From assembly GCA_018242525.1 (NCBI GenBank), contig JAFEBS010000051.1, positions 54,737 through 118,736 on the forward strand: DNA of 64,000 nt, in the 5' to 3' direction. Position numbers and translations under genes: made by a program. The DNA is from Planctomycetota bacterium. GTDB taxonomy: Bacteria > Planctomycetota > Planctomycetia > Planctomycetales > Planctomycetaceae. Below, piece after piece: positions 43,518 to 51,523 of the stretch. The stretch's first letter is position 1, and the number at the start of each line of letters is the position of its first letter. The notes under the pieces were generated by a model, which was not told where the DNA came from, did not search any database, and saw only the letters and a list, made by a program, of their open reading frames with translations.

Positions 43518-44267
43518 CTACGGTTTGGCAAAGACACTGTCGTCGAGCTTCTCGGACAATTTGTAATCTTCCACTTCAATATCAGCGAAGGTCATCCCGT
43601 TCCGCTTGATCACAATCTTCGTGGGATGCTGCACTCCGTTGAAGTCTTTGTAGTTACTCAGCGTCGACTCTTCGGTCACTTCGTTGGACGAGACTTCGTC
43701 ACGGACGACACTTTCGGTGCGGACCAGTTGATTCGTTTCCTTGTCGAAGAACAGGTTGACGGACCGGTGTCCATCGCGAGTGACATTGATCCCGACCACT
43801 TTGCGCCCGGCAATTTCAATTTCGCCAAACGGAGCCAGCTTGAAGGCCTTGTCGCGCAGCGGCATCAACGTGGAGACCCAGGCCGAATAGGTTGATTCCT
43901 TGGCCTCGGTCAGCTCCTCGGCCGTCATGTCGACCGCATTGTCGCCAATCTTGCGCCAGCCCTTGTCGCCGTTAAGGACGCTGGAGAAGACAATCTGCTG
44001 TCCATCCACGGTCAACATGATCGAAATGTGCTGCTGAGTTCCATTCTGGGATGAAATCTGCCCCGTGAAGACGACCGGAATGCCGTTCACCGAGACCGAG
44101 CCTTTGATGGTGGAGGTACTCCCCTTGTTGTCCTTCAAGGGCTTTTCGCCCACCTTGGCGATCGCCTTCTCAACGATCGCGCGCAATTCCGCGTCATCCG
44201 CCACGGCCAGATTCGGTACCACCAGCACCAATGACAACAACAGCAATGTTCGTCGTGAAATCGACAT
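43518..44267 (-). CDS. Exported LolA/LolB-like (outer-membrane lipoprotein-sorting fold) protein
   Basis: A 249-residue protein with a signal peptide (MSISRRTLLLLSLVLVVPNLAVADD) from the ATG at 44267, which has AAGGA upstream. The mature part is a single beta-rich domain: STIKGSVSVNGIPVVFTGQI, VNLFFDKETNQLVRTESVVR, and YKDFNGVQHPTKIVIKRNGM at the C-terminus. The last pattern is common to LolA-like and DUF4292-like proteins that bind lipid or lipoprotein chains. Function is inferred from fold only. It converges with the DUF1559 gene. Confidence 0.72.
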   Translation of the reverse strand: MSISRRTLLLLSLVLVVPNLAVADDAELRAIVEKAIAKVGEKPLKDNKGSTSTIKGSVSVNGIPVVFTGQISSQNGTQQHISIMLTVDGQQIVFSSVLNGDKGWRKIGDNAVDMTAEELTEAKESTYSAWVSTLMPLRDKAFKLAPFGEIEIAGRKVVGINVTRDGHRSVNLFFDKETNQLVRTESVVRDEVSSNEVTEESTLSNYKDFNGVQHPTKIVIKRNGMTFADIEVEDYKLSEKLDDSVFAKP

Positions 44268-44567
44268 GGGAATCCTTTTTGAATCAAGATGGGATGCAAA
44301 CCCGCGTGACGACCCGCAGCCGTCTTCGTCAGACACCCTCGCGAATGCGCAGGTTGGCAGTGTAGATACCGGAATCGGTCGGCGACGGTTTCGGATTTGT
44401 ACCGGAAATCCCCCGTCGCTGTTAAGGATCAATCGCCGCAGATTCCTGAACCACGACACGCATTCACAGGTGTTGTTGCGTTGAATCCGACCTGAACCTG
44501 ATACGCACGCTCAGGTGTCCGACGCGTCGGTCTGGTGTGAATTCTGAAGTTGTCCTGTTTTTTCTTC

Positions 44568-44611
44568 TTTCTCGTTCCCAAGCTCCCGCTTGGGAACACC
44601 AGTCTTTGAAG
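44568..44611. repeat. 44-bp dispersed hairpin repeat, copy 1
   Basis: TTTCTCGTTCCCAAGC, then TCCC, then GCTTGGGAAC forms a perfect 10-bp stem with a 4-nt loop, followed by a gtctttgaag tail. The same 44 bp recurs with a few changes at 63957-64000. Stem plus T-rich 5' side could also act as a terminator on the minus strand. Confidence 0.8.
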
Positions 44612-44681
44612 CTCTGCTTCTCGGTCCCAGGCACACCCCACGTCGACCAGTACAGGTTGGCGAGCTCAGTTACGGGCGATG

Positions 44682-44709
44682 GATCCCTCGCTGGCGCGTC
44701 GGGCTAGTG
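44682..44709. repeat. CCTCGCTGGCGCG dispersed repeat copy
   Basis: A 28-bp stretch with the core TCCCTCGCTGGCGCGTCGGG. Close matches occur in the pdxA 3' end (near 21416-21436) and, as an inverted pair, at 12617-12640 and 12667-12686. It lies upstream of the aminotransferase gene. Confidence 0.6.
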
Positions 44710-44831
44710 TTTTACTGTGCCATGCCGGGTAGACTTTCCCCGAACCCGAATGAAGCGGCCGGTGTCGATCAGCCGTCAGCGGCCCGCTTCGGTCCGTCGG
44801 GCCGTTTCTGTTTCTATTTTCGGAATCCGCC

Positions 44832-46121
44832 ATGCCAGACTCTGTCACTCCCCGGTTCAGTCAGCGATCCCAGTGGGCCAAAGACCAGGCGATCAGTTTC
44901 CTGATGCAGCAGGCGGTCGAAAACCGGGACGTCATTTCGCTGGCGGCGGGTTTGGTGGATGAGGCGAGTTTACCGGTCGCCGAATGCCGACAATCTCTCG
45001 ACGGGATCTTCAGCGATGACGCCCGCGGTCGGTTGGCGTTGCAATACGGAACGACCGCCGGGGCCGATGCGCTGCGCGAACAGTTGCGAATCCATCTGGC
45101 TCGGCAGGAACACTGCCCGGTCGATGAATTGAAGGTGGGGGCCCATCAATTTGTGCTGACGACAGGCTCCCAGCAACTGCTGGCGCTGGTGGCGGATGCC
45201 CTGTTCGATCCCGGCGACATCTGCCTGGTCGCCGCTCCCACGTACTTTGTGTTCCTGGGTGTGTTAAACGGCGTGGGTGCCCGCGCGATCGCGATCGATA
45301 CCGACGAATACGGCATGAAAACCGACGCGTTGGCGGCAGAGCTGGCGCGGTTGCAGGCCGCTGGCGAATTGCCACGCGTCAAATTGATCTACCTGGTCAG
45401 TTACTACGAGAATCCCAGCGGCGTCAGCCTGGCAACCGAACGGCGGCGCGAAGTGGTGCAGATCGCCAAACAGTGGTCGCAACACCAGCGACTGTTTGTG
45501 CTCGAAGACGCAGCCTATCGCGAATTGCGCTATGACGGCGAAGAGCGTCCGAGTGCCTGGAGCTTCGACAACGAGCGAAACACCGTCATCCTGGCCCAGA
45601 CATTCTCGAAAAGCTTTTCGCCCGGGGTTCGTGTCGGCTATGGAGTCCTCCCCCGCGACCTGGTCGGTCCCGTCTGTGACTTGAAGGGGAATGAAGACTT
45701 CGGCTCAGCCAACATGAATCAGCACCTTCTGAATGCCGTCTTGACCTCGGGCCGGTATGTCCCGCACGTCGATCAAGTCCGCGCTGCCTACCGTTCGAAA
45801 CGAGACGCCATGCTGCAGGCTCTGGACCGGGAGTTTGCGGGGATTCCCGGAGTCAAATGGTTGCGTCCGGAAGGGGGGCTCTACGTCTGGTTCTCGGTCC
45901 CCGAACCAATCGAAACCGGCTTCGCCAGCCGCATGTTTCAACTGGCAGCGAAGACTCATCAGGTGATGTACGTCCCCGGTGAACTCTGTTATCCAGGCGG
46001 CTCACCACGCCAGCACAAAAACGAAATGCGATTGAGCTTTGGCGTTCAAAACGAACTGGGGATCGCCGAAGGAATCCGTCGACTGGCCGCTGCCGTTCGG
46101 GAAAGAATCGCCGAACTGTAG
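44832..46121 (+). CDS. PLP-dependent aminotransferase, class I/II (MocR/LysN-like fold)
   Basis: A 429-residue fold-type I aminotransferase. Motifs: DVISLAAGLVDEASLP, LQYGTTAGADALREQL, TTGSQQLLALVADALFDPGD, then VSYYENPSGVSL and the PLP lysine K260 in TFSKSFSPGVRVGYG, with EMRLSF near the C-terminus. The pattern matches 2-aminoadipate/aromatic-type aminotransferases of the family often fused to GntR domains, but no such domain is fused here. Substrate unknown. Confidence 0.9.
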   Translation: MPDSVTPRFSQRSQWAKDQAISFLMQQAVENRDVISLAAGLVDEASLPVAECRQSLDGIFSDDARGRLALQYGTTAGADALREQLRIHLARQEHCPVDELKVGAHQFVLTTGSQQLLALVADALFDPGDICLVAAPTYFVFLGVLNGVGARAIAIDTDEYGMKTDALAAELARLQAAGELPRVKLIYLVSYYENPSGVSLATERRREVVQIAKQWSQHQRLFVLEDAAYRELRYDGEERPSAWSFDNERNTVILAQTFSKSFSPGVRVGYGVLPRDLVGPVCDLKGNEDFGSANMNQHLLNAVLTSGRYVPHVDQVRAAYRSKRDAMLQALDREFAGIPGVKWLRPEGGLYVWFSVPEPIETGFASRMFQLAAKTHQVMYVPGELCYPGGSPRQHKNEMRLSFGVQNELGIAEGIRRLAAAVRERIAEL

Positions 46122-46156
46122 GTCCCAATATCGCTGAGGCTGCGAAGAGTCAGAGT

Positions 46157-46333
46157 CCGGGCCTGACGGCCCCGGGCTCACCTGCCTGCGCTATTGGCCA
46201 CGGATTCGAATTCGTGAGCGGCAAGGCGCTAGCCGCCGGTTCTGCGAGGGACGAATGAAAATACACCCGCGGCTAGCGCCTTGCGGCTCACAAAGTCAGT
46301 GGCCATGTCCCGGGCCTGACGGCACCGGGCTCA
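46157..46333. repeat. Cluster of palindromic repeats between the aminotransferase and CocE-type genes
   Basis: Two direct copies of a palindromic unit CCGGGCCTGACGGCNCCGGGCTCA (46157-46180 and 46310-46333) flank an inverted pair of the CGGCTAGCGCCTTG repeat (46214-46240 reverse, 46265-46291 forward). The inverted pair can form a 27-bp stem around 24 nt. The arrangement fills the 227-bp gap between the stops of two converging genes and may end transcription in both directions. Confidence 0.85.
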
Positions 46334-46348
46334 AATAGGGAACACGAC

Positions 46349-48247
46349 CTATTTGGAACGGACGGGCTTCGGCGTTGGCAGAATGCCGATCTTCAGGCTG
46401 GTGGGGTGATCCACCGATCGGAAGACACGGTGCGTTGCCCGCTGAAAATCCTCGGGCTTGGCGAAATAGATGTTGGGGACAAACGTCTGCGGATTGCGGT
46501 CGACCAGTGGAAACCAGGTGCTCTGGATCTGCACCATCAACCGGTGACCTTTCTGGAACCGGTGCAGGACGTCCAGTAGCTCAAACTTCACATGGGTCAC
46601 CTCGCCCGGTTGGAACGGTTCCGGCCTGGCGTAGTCGTTGCGAAAGCGGCCGCGGATGACTTCGCTGCGGACCAGCATCTGGTAGCCCGCCAGTGGAGTG
46701 GATTCGGGGGCATCCGGCCGGACGTCGATCAGCTTCACGACCCAGTCCGCGTCCGTTCCCGTGGTCGACACCCACAGGTCCGCTTCCAGCGGTCCGGCCA
46801 CAATCAAATCCTCCTCGAATGGTTCCGTCTGGTAGGTCAGGACATCCGGGCGGCGCGAGGCGAACCGCTGGTCATCCACCATGTATTCAATCGTCATCTT
46901 GGGCGTGATGATCTCGCAGTACGGGACCGGCTTGTTGGGATCGCTGACAAACTCATCGTTCGCCTCACCGGTGGACGATTTGGCGGCTGCCGGTGTCGGC
47001 GCGTCCCAGGTCAGCTTGCCACCAGCCTGCACGTACAGTCGTTTCGACTCGGTCTTGGAAGGCGGCCAGTGATCGAACGTGCGCCAGGCATTGGAACCGG
47101 TTTCAAACACGATCGCCTCGGGCGGGGCCGGGATCTCCTTGTCTTTCAGATACTTCTCGAAGAATGGCAGCTCGATTTCCGCCCGATAAAACGCGCTGGT
47201 CTTCGAGCCGAAATTCACATTGCCCAGCTTGTCACCATCCACCGAGGCCCAACCTCCGTGATGCCACGGTCCGACAACCAGCACGTTTTTGATCTTCGGA
47301 TTCTGGGCTTCGATGGATTGATAGGTCTTGAACGAGCCGTACAGGTCTTCGGCGTCGTACCAGCCGGTGACGGTCATCACCGCTGGAGCGACATTTTTCA
47401 GGTGAGGAATCAGCGCGCGTTTCTGCCAGAACTCGTCCCGGTTGGGATGCTCCATCATCTCCTTCCAGAACGGGATCGATCCCTTCAGGTACAGCTTGTC
47501 GATGTTTTCAACGGACCCGGCTTCCAGGAACAACTTGTAGCCGTCCGGAGTGGGATAAACATACGGCTTGGTCGGTTCGGTTGTTGGCTTGGGGCGTTCC
47601 GTGGCATTGCTGGTGAGCCAGCGAAACGCATGGGCCAGGAAGAACGATCCGTGGTGCAGGAAGTCGTCGAAATACCAGTCGCCCACGGGGGCCTGGGGGG
47701 AAACCGCCTTCAGGGCGGGATGAGCGTCAATCATCCCGGCCGCGGCGTAGAAGCCGGGGTACGAGATCCCGTACATCCCCGCGCGACCGTTGTTGTGCGG
47801 GATGTTCTTGACCAGCCAGTCGATCGTATCGTGTGTATCGGTACTTTCATCCACATCCGTTGGCTTCGACTTCACCGTCACATGTGGCGTGACCTGGACG
47901 AATTCACCCTCCGATGCGAAACGACCGCGCACATCCTGATTGACGAAAATGTATCCCGCCTTCACAAACAATTCATTCGGCCCCAATTTGGCGGGGTATT
48001 TGTCTTCGCCGTAGGGCGCAACGTTGTACGGAGTCCGCTTGATGAGGAACGGATACGTCTTCGTGGTGTCCGTCGGAACAAACACCGAGGTAAACAGTTT
48101 GACTCCGTCCCGCATCGGAATCATGTGCTCGGACTTCATGTAATGCAGCCGGATGTAACTTTCCAGTTGCGTCGGTTCCTGAGCGTAAACCGCGACGGGC
48201 CCCAGGAAGACCGAGAGTCCGAGCATCCAGCCTGTAACAACTCGCAT
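46349..48247 (-). CDS. CocE/NonD-type alpha/beta hydrolase (X-Pro dipeptidyl-peptidase-like), secreted
   Basis: A 632-residue protein with a signal peptide (GWMLGLSVFLGPVAVYAQEP). Catalytic Ser162 in YGISYPG, Asp in VTGWYDAEDLYGSFK and His in VGPWHHGGW. A C-terminal jelly-roll domain (about 440-620) carries TDADWVVKLIDVRPD and GYQMLVRSEVIRGRFRN, as in CocE and X-prolyl dipeptidyl peptidases. Substrates of relatives range from cocaine and glutaryl-acylase substrates to proline peptides, so none is assigned. The ATG at 48247 has AGGGGG upstream. Confidence 0.92.
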   Translation of the reverse strand: MRVVTGWMLGLSVFLGPVAVYAQEPTQLESYIRLHYMKSEHMIPMRDGVKLFTSVFVPTDTTKTYPFLIKRTPYNVAPYGEDKYPAKLGPNELFVKAGYIFVNQDVRGRFASEGEFVQVTPHVTVKSKPTDVDESTDTHDTIDWLVKNIPHNNGRAGMYGISYPGFYAAAGMIDAHPALKAVSPQAPVGDWYFDDFLHHGSFFLAHAFRWLTSNATERPKPTTEPTKPYVYPTPDGYKLFLEAGSVENIDKLYLKGSIPFWKEMMEHPNRDEFWQKRALIPHLKNVAPAVMTVTGWYDAEDLYGSFKTYQSIEAQNPKIKNVLVVGPWHHGGWASVDGDKLGNVNFGSKTSAFYRAEIELPFFEKYLKDKEIPAPPEAIVFETGSNAWRTFDHWPPSKTESKRLYVQAGGKLTWDAPTPAAAKSSTGEANDEFVSDPNKPVPYCEIITPKMTIEYMVDDQRFASRRPDVLTYQTEPFEEDLIVAGPLEADLWVSTTGTDADWVVKLIDVRPDAPESTPLAGYQMLVRSEVIRGRFRNDYARPEPFQPGEVTHVKFELLDVLHRFQKGHRLMVQIQSTWFPLVDRNPQTFVPNIYFAKPEDFQRATHRVFRSVDHPTSLKIGILPTPKPVRSK

Positions 48248-48360
48248 GAACAAGCCCCCTGTCTGAAACCGATGACGATTGTGCATCAGAGTGCCAGTTC
48301 GCATCGAAATCGCCAAGGGTTGGTGTCAGAATTTCCGCGGGATGAGTGGCCCGACGGGTA

Positions 48361-48504
48361 CAGGGTCATCGCCGCTTTTCCAATTGCGATTCGGGTGCCA
48401 CGGTCTTGGAGTCCGCGACAAGGCCGTGCCGGTTGAGCATTCGCACGGCCTTCCCGAAGACGATCAGGCCGTGGCCCCCAAATTTGAAAACGGCGATGGC
48501 ACTG
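48361..48504. mobile_element. 144-bp MITE-like element, copy 2 (reverse of copy 1)
   Basis: Begins cagggtcatcgccg and ends ggcgatggcactg, with internal GGCCGTGCC and GCACGGCC stems. Aligned to the reverse complement of 34395-34538 it matches along the full length with two or three small gaps. It lies in the divergent gap between the CocE-type and macro-domain genes. There are no coding sequences inside. Confidence 0.82.
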
Positions 48505-48589
48505 CCGACGAGCCATGTGCAGGTCGGATGCGTATCAAGAATCTGGTATTCTCAACGAGTCGGTCGTTATTTGGGTACGATTGGGAAAC

Positions 48590-48616
48590 ACCCGCGGCTA
48601 GCGCCTTGCGGCTCAC
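48590..48616. repeat. CGGCTAGCGCCTTGCGGCTCAC repeat copy
   Basis: Fully matches the copy at 46265-46291 over 27 bp (acccgcggctagcgcc onward). It lies about 60 bp upstream of the macro-domain gene. Unlike the copies at 16888 and 46214-46291, this one is between divergent genes. Confidence 0.85.
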
Positions 48617-48675
48617 AATGCAGGTGCGAGGCAGAAACTCGACCGACGCTGGCAGCGTCGGGTACGGAGTCGATG

Positions 48676-49215
48676 ATGAAAGTTCAATTTGGAACGGGAT
48701 GCATTGAACTGGTGCAGGGCGACATTACCCGGCAACAGGTGGATGCAATCGTCAATGCGGCGAATTCCCAGTTGATCGTCGGGGGTGGAGTCGACGGTGC
48801 GATTCATCGAGCAGCCGGTCCCACGGTTCATGCGGAAACCAGCCAACGGTATCCACTCGGCTGTCCCACCGGGGATGCGGTTCCAAGTGCCGCGGGGAAC
48901 CTGGCAGCCAGGTTCATCTTTCATGCCGTCGGGCCGGTTTGGCGCGGCGGTCGCGAAGGAGAGCCGGGCTTGTTACGTTCCGCCTATCGACGCTGCCTGG
49001 AACTGGCCGTGCAGCACGGCTGTGCCAGTCTGGCGTTTCCGGCGATCAGCACCGGAATCTACAGCTTTCCTGTAGATCTGGCCGCAGAAAACTCGCTCGA
49101 TGAAACCCGGCAGTTTCTGCTCGGCAACTCGACCAGCCTGGCAGTGCGTTTTGTCTTGTTCGATGCAGGCAGTTTCGCGGCCTTTGCACGAGTGCTGGAT
49201 GCGTTTGCCGAGTAG
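48676..49215 (+). CDS. Macro-domain protein (O-acetyl-ADP-ribose deacetylase-like)
   Basis: A 179-residue single macro domain. Motifs: LVQGDITRQQVDAIVNAANS, VGGGVDGAIHRAAG and FPAISTGIYSFPVDLAAENS, where the NAANS, GGGVDGAIH and STGIYSFP segments form the ADP-ribose site, as in YmdB. It should remove ADP-ribose-linked groups from proteins or O-acetyl-ADP-ribose. Two adjacent ATGs (48673 and 48676) follow a GGAG; the second has better spacing. It lies 42 bp before the esterase gene. The frame open upstream from 48346 is repeat DNA. Confidence 0.93.
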   Translation: MKVQFGTGCIELVQGDITRQQVDAIVNAANSQLIVGGGVDGAIHRAAGPTVHAETSQRYPLGCPTGDAVPSAAGNLAARFIFHAVGPVWRGGREGEPGLLRSAYRRCLELAVQHGCASLAFPAISTGIYSFPVDLAAENSLDETRQFLLGNSTSLAVRFVLFDAGSFAAFARVLDAFAE

Positions 49216-49256
49216 CATTGGTTCCTTCCCCGGCACTACCCTCATTGGGATTCGGT

Positions 49257-50150
49257 ATGAAAACAAGCTTTGAACGACCGTTGAATCGCCCGCGGGTCCT
49301 GCTCCCGTTGTTCCTGCTGGGATTCGTGTCGATCACATCGATCGCTGACGGGTCCGACGTGACTCTCGACATTCCATATGCCACTGTGAACGGACATGTC
49401 CTGAAGTTGGATCTGCATCTCCCCGCAGGAAAGGAAAGGCCAAAGCTGATCGTCTGGGTTCATGGGGGTGCCTGGCGGGCGGGGTCCAAGAAGGATATGC
49501 CCCTCGGAAAACTGTTGGAGGCGGGTTATGCGGTGGCGAGTGTCGATTATCGGCTGTCACCGCAGGCACCGTTTCCCGCTCAAGTGCATGACATCAAAGG
49601 GGCGATCCGGTTCCTGCGTGCCAAGCGAACGGACTATGGCTTCGACAGTGAACGCATCGTCATTGCCGGCGCTTCGGCGGGAGGACATCTGGCAGCACTC
49701 GTGGGCGTGACCAACGGACATCACGAATTGGAAGGCAACGTCGGCGAACATCTGGATCAATCCTCCGACGTGCAGGCGATCGTCAGCTTTTACGGGATGT
49801 CCAATCTGACGACGATTCTGTCTCAATCCACACCGCACGGCTTGAAAGTCCGCGTCCCGGCGTTGCAATTGTTGTTGGAAGGCCAGCCTGAAGAGAAGCC
49901 GGAACTCGCCCGCCTGGCCAGCCCGGTCTTTCACGTCGATGCCAGCGACCCACCGCTGCTGCTGATCCACGGTGACCAGGATCCGCAGGCTCCCATCAAC
50001 CAGTCGCACGAGTTGCAGGGCCGCTACGAGTCCGTCAACCGCCCGTGCGAATTCCGTGTCGTCCACGAAGGTAAACACGGAGGGGCGGAATTCTTTGATG
50101 ACCGGAGGCTTGAATTGGTGAAGAGGTTTTTAGCGGCGAATGAGAACTGA
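49257..50150 (+). CDS. Secreted alpha/beta hydrolase, BD-FAE/esterase-lipase-like
   Basis: A 297-residue protein with a signal peptide (RPRVLLPLFLLGFVSITSIA). Hormone-sensitive-lipase-type features: oxyanion VHGGAW (68-73), SVDYRLSPQAPFPAQVHDI, catalytic S140 in GASAGG, Asp in LIHGDQDPQAP and His in VHEGKHGGA. These enzymes cleave short carboxyl esters, including acetyl or feruloyl groups on polysaccharides. The ATG at 49257 is preferred over 49218 because of the signal peptide. Confidence 0.9.
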   Translation: MKTSFERPLNRPRVLLPLFLLGFVSITSIADGSDVTLDIPYATVNGHVLKLDLHLPAGKERPKLIVWVHGGAWRAGSKKDMPLGKLLEAGYAVASVDYRLSPQAPFPAQVHDIKGAIRFLRAKRTDYGFDSERIVIAGASAGGHLAALVGVTNGHHELEGNVGEHLDQSSDVQAIVSFYGMSNLTTILSQSTPHGLKVRVPALQLLLEGQPEEKPELARLASPVFHVDASDPPLLLIHGDQDPQAPINQSHELQGRYESVNRPCEFRVVHEGKHGGAEFFDDRRLELVKRFLAANEN

Positions 50151-50220
50151 ACCCGGCGCGGCGCTTTTCGTGTCCCAATTCTTTGTCGAAAGTCCTGCCA
50201 TAGCAGGACGCGTCCGTTAT

Positions 50221-50282
50221 GGGATTATCCACGATGATCATAAGGTTCTGGTTGAAAGCACACGATGATCGCGGATAATCCC
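50221..50282. repeat. Inverted repeat upstream of a small gene
   Basis: GGGATTATCCACGATGATCA (50221-50240) and its near-complement ending in GCGGATAATCCC (to 50282) form about 19-bp arms with a few mismatches around 22 nt. GATCATCG also recurs at 50300. It lies 65 bp upstream of a possible small gene and could be an operator or small mobile palindrome. Confidence 0.65.
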
Positions 50283-50347
50283 TCCAGGCGCGGAATACCC
50301 GCGATCATCGTGATAAAAGGCGGTTTGACTCCAAGGAGATGTGAATC

Positions 50348-50722
50348 ATGCCCGATGAATCAAATCCGACAAGCACCGCGTTACAGGAGCGCCGATTGCA
50401 AAGCCGGTTACTTCGACTCCGAGCCCAGCGGCAGGAGACTGAGCGCCATCGTGTTGCGAACGAGTCGATCAATACCCTTCTGTCGGTGGTAAAGTACTTG
50501 AATTCCGTCCAAGACGGCGACGCTCTGCGAATCGACGGTACGTATTCACGCACTGATATCGATAAGCCCTCGCGGATCCTCAACTGCCATGAAGAGGATA
50601 TTATGAACGCGAGCCTAATCGCCATGAAGCGTTTGATTATGACCTTGATCCCAGCGCATGCGGATGTTCAACAAATTCCGTCGCTCACGGCAGTCAATCC
50701 GGTCACGTCAGCCGAGCTCTAG
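50348..50722 (+). CDS. Hypothetical 124-residue protein
   Basis: The frame begins MPDESNPTSTALQERRLQSR with an AAGGAGATG site about 8 nt upstream. The first half is charged and helical, rich in Arg and Gln; the rest is mixed. No family, signal peptide or membrane helix was seen. Its codon use is less regular than its neighbours', and repeat DNA lies on both sides. It may be a true small gene or a decayed fragment. Confidence 0.45.
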   Translation: MPDESNPTSTALQERRLQSRLLRLRAQRQETERHRVANESINTLLSVVKYLNSVQDGDALRIDGTYSRTDIDKPSRILNCHEEDIMNASLIAMKRLIMTLIPAHADVQQIPSLTAVNPVTSAEL

Positions 50723-50733
50723 GAAGCCGAACG

Positions 50734-50819
50734 CGGTGGTCAATTTGACCCGCAGTCGCTTGTGGTTCAATGTGCAGTCGTGTTGATCGCAAGCCCGTCA
50801 TCAATCGCGGGCAAGTTAC
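50734..50819. repeat. Approximately 85-bp dispersed repeat, copy beside the transposase gene
   Basis: Aligns with 21245-21330 over its whole length at about three of four positions, best at TGTTGAT then AAGCCCGTC then ATCGCGGGCAAGTTA. It lies 50 bp outside the left palindrome of the IS200-type gene. Confidence 0.72.
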
Positions 50820-50867
50820 CTTGGTTCGGCAGGACATCAACGCTGAACGTCGTGTTTTCGGTCTAAC

Positions 50868-50915
50868 GGCCCAAGGGGCCAGCCGATCATCCAGCCAGGG
50901 CCCTTCGGCCCTGGG
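50868..50915. repeat. Left REP-like palindrome flanking the IS200-type transposase gene
   Basis: The sequence ggcccaaggggccagccgat, a short spacer, then CCAGGGCCCTTCGGCCCTGG contains two nested palindromes. The reverse complement of the right copy (51477-51523) matches it over about 45 bp. This fits REP-type hairpins recognised by REP-associated tyrosine transposases. Confidence 0.8.
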
Positions 50916-50975
50916 ATCGTTGAGATCAAGAATCTTGGGAGGCCTGAAAGGTCGACAGATCGAAAGCGAGACCAT

Positions 50976-51431
50976 ATGCCTCAATCGCTCGCCCGAATTT
51001 GGGTTCATGTTGTGTTCAGTACCAAGGACCGTCGCGCGTACCTGCAGCATGAGGGGTTTCGAACGGAAATGTTCCGGATGATCGGACATTACGTCAATGA
51101 AGCGGGATGCATTGCCGTGCGAGCAGGCGGTTGGCACGATCACATTCATTTTGTCTGTGGGTTGTCGCGAACGGTGGCATTGGCGACGTTGATCGAGAAG
51201 GTTAAGGTGGAGACGTCTCGATGGGCGAAAGATGCCACAAACGGAGTGTCGACGTTTTCATGGCAAGCAGGCTATGGAGCGTTTTCGATAAGTCAGTCCA
51301 ATCTGCCGATCGTCATTGACTATGTCGACAATCAGGCGACGCATCATCGGCAACGGACATTTCAGGACGAATTTCGCGAACTTTGTCAGCGTCATGAACT
51401 TGATCTCGATGAACATTACGCGTGGGATTGA
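50976..51431 (+). CDS. IS200/REP-associated tyrosine transposase
   Basis: A 151-residue single-domain HUH (Y1) transposase. The metal-binding pair is H56-I-H58 in WHDHIHFVCGL; the catalytic tyrosine is probably Y100 in SWQAGYGAFSIS. Length and the ending ATHHRQRTFQDEFRELC fit IS200-type TnpA, and the flanking REP-like palindromes in opposite orientation fit a domesticated RAYT. No TnpB gene and no terminal direct repeats are seen. The upstream frame may begin at the ATG at 50976. Confidence 0.9.
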   Translation: MPQSLARIWVHVVFSTKDRRAYLQHEGFRTEMFRMIGHYVNEAGCIAVRAGGWHDHIHFVCGLSRTVALATLIEKVKVETSRWAKDATNGVSTFSWQAGYGAFSISQSNLPIVIDYVDNQATHHRQRTFQDEFRELCQRHELDLDEHYAWD

Positions 51432-51476
51432 TCGGTCGCCCCGTTGGGGCTTAGAAATCTGCTCTTGTACTTGCTA

Positions 51477-51523
51477 CCAGGGCCAAAGGGCCCTGGCTGG
51501 AGGATCTGCTGGACCCTTGGTCC
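51477..51523. repeat. Right REP-like palindrome flanking the IS200-type transposase gene
   Basis: CCAGGGCCAAAGGGCCCTGG, then ctggaggatctgctgg and acccttggtcc. It is an inverted copy of 50868-50915. The pair brackets the transposase gene and lies 45 bp past its stop. Confidence 0.8.

Larger units (their letters stand above)
44268..44831. other. 564-bp divergent intergenic region carrying two repeat types
   Basis: Between the LolA-like gene and the aminotransferase. It includes a 44-bp hairpin repeat (44568-44611) shared with 63957-64000, and a segment at 44682-44709 with CCCTCGCTGGCGCGTCGGGC that resembles sequence inside pdxA and near 12617-12686. No gene of its own was seen. Promoters for both flanking genes must be here, but none is clear. 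Confidence 0.6.

Noticed and set aside
46592..48436. A 614-codon plus-strand frame opposite the CocE-type gene
   Set aside because: It is the antisense shadow of a gene with catalytic motifs and a signal peptide on the minus strand, and its own composition is His/Arg/Gly-rich without any domain.
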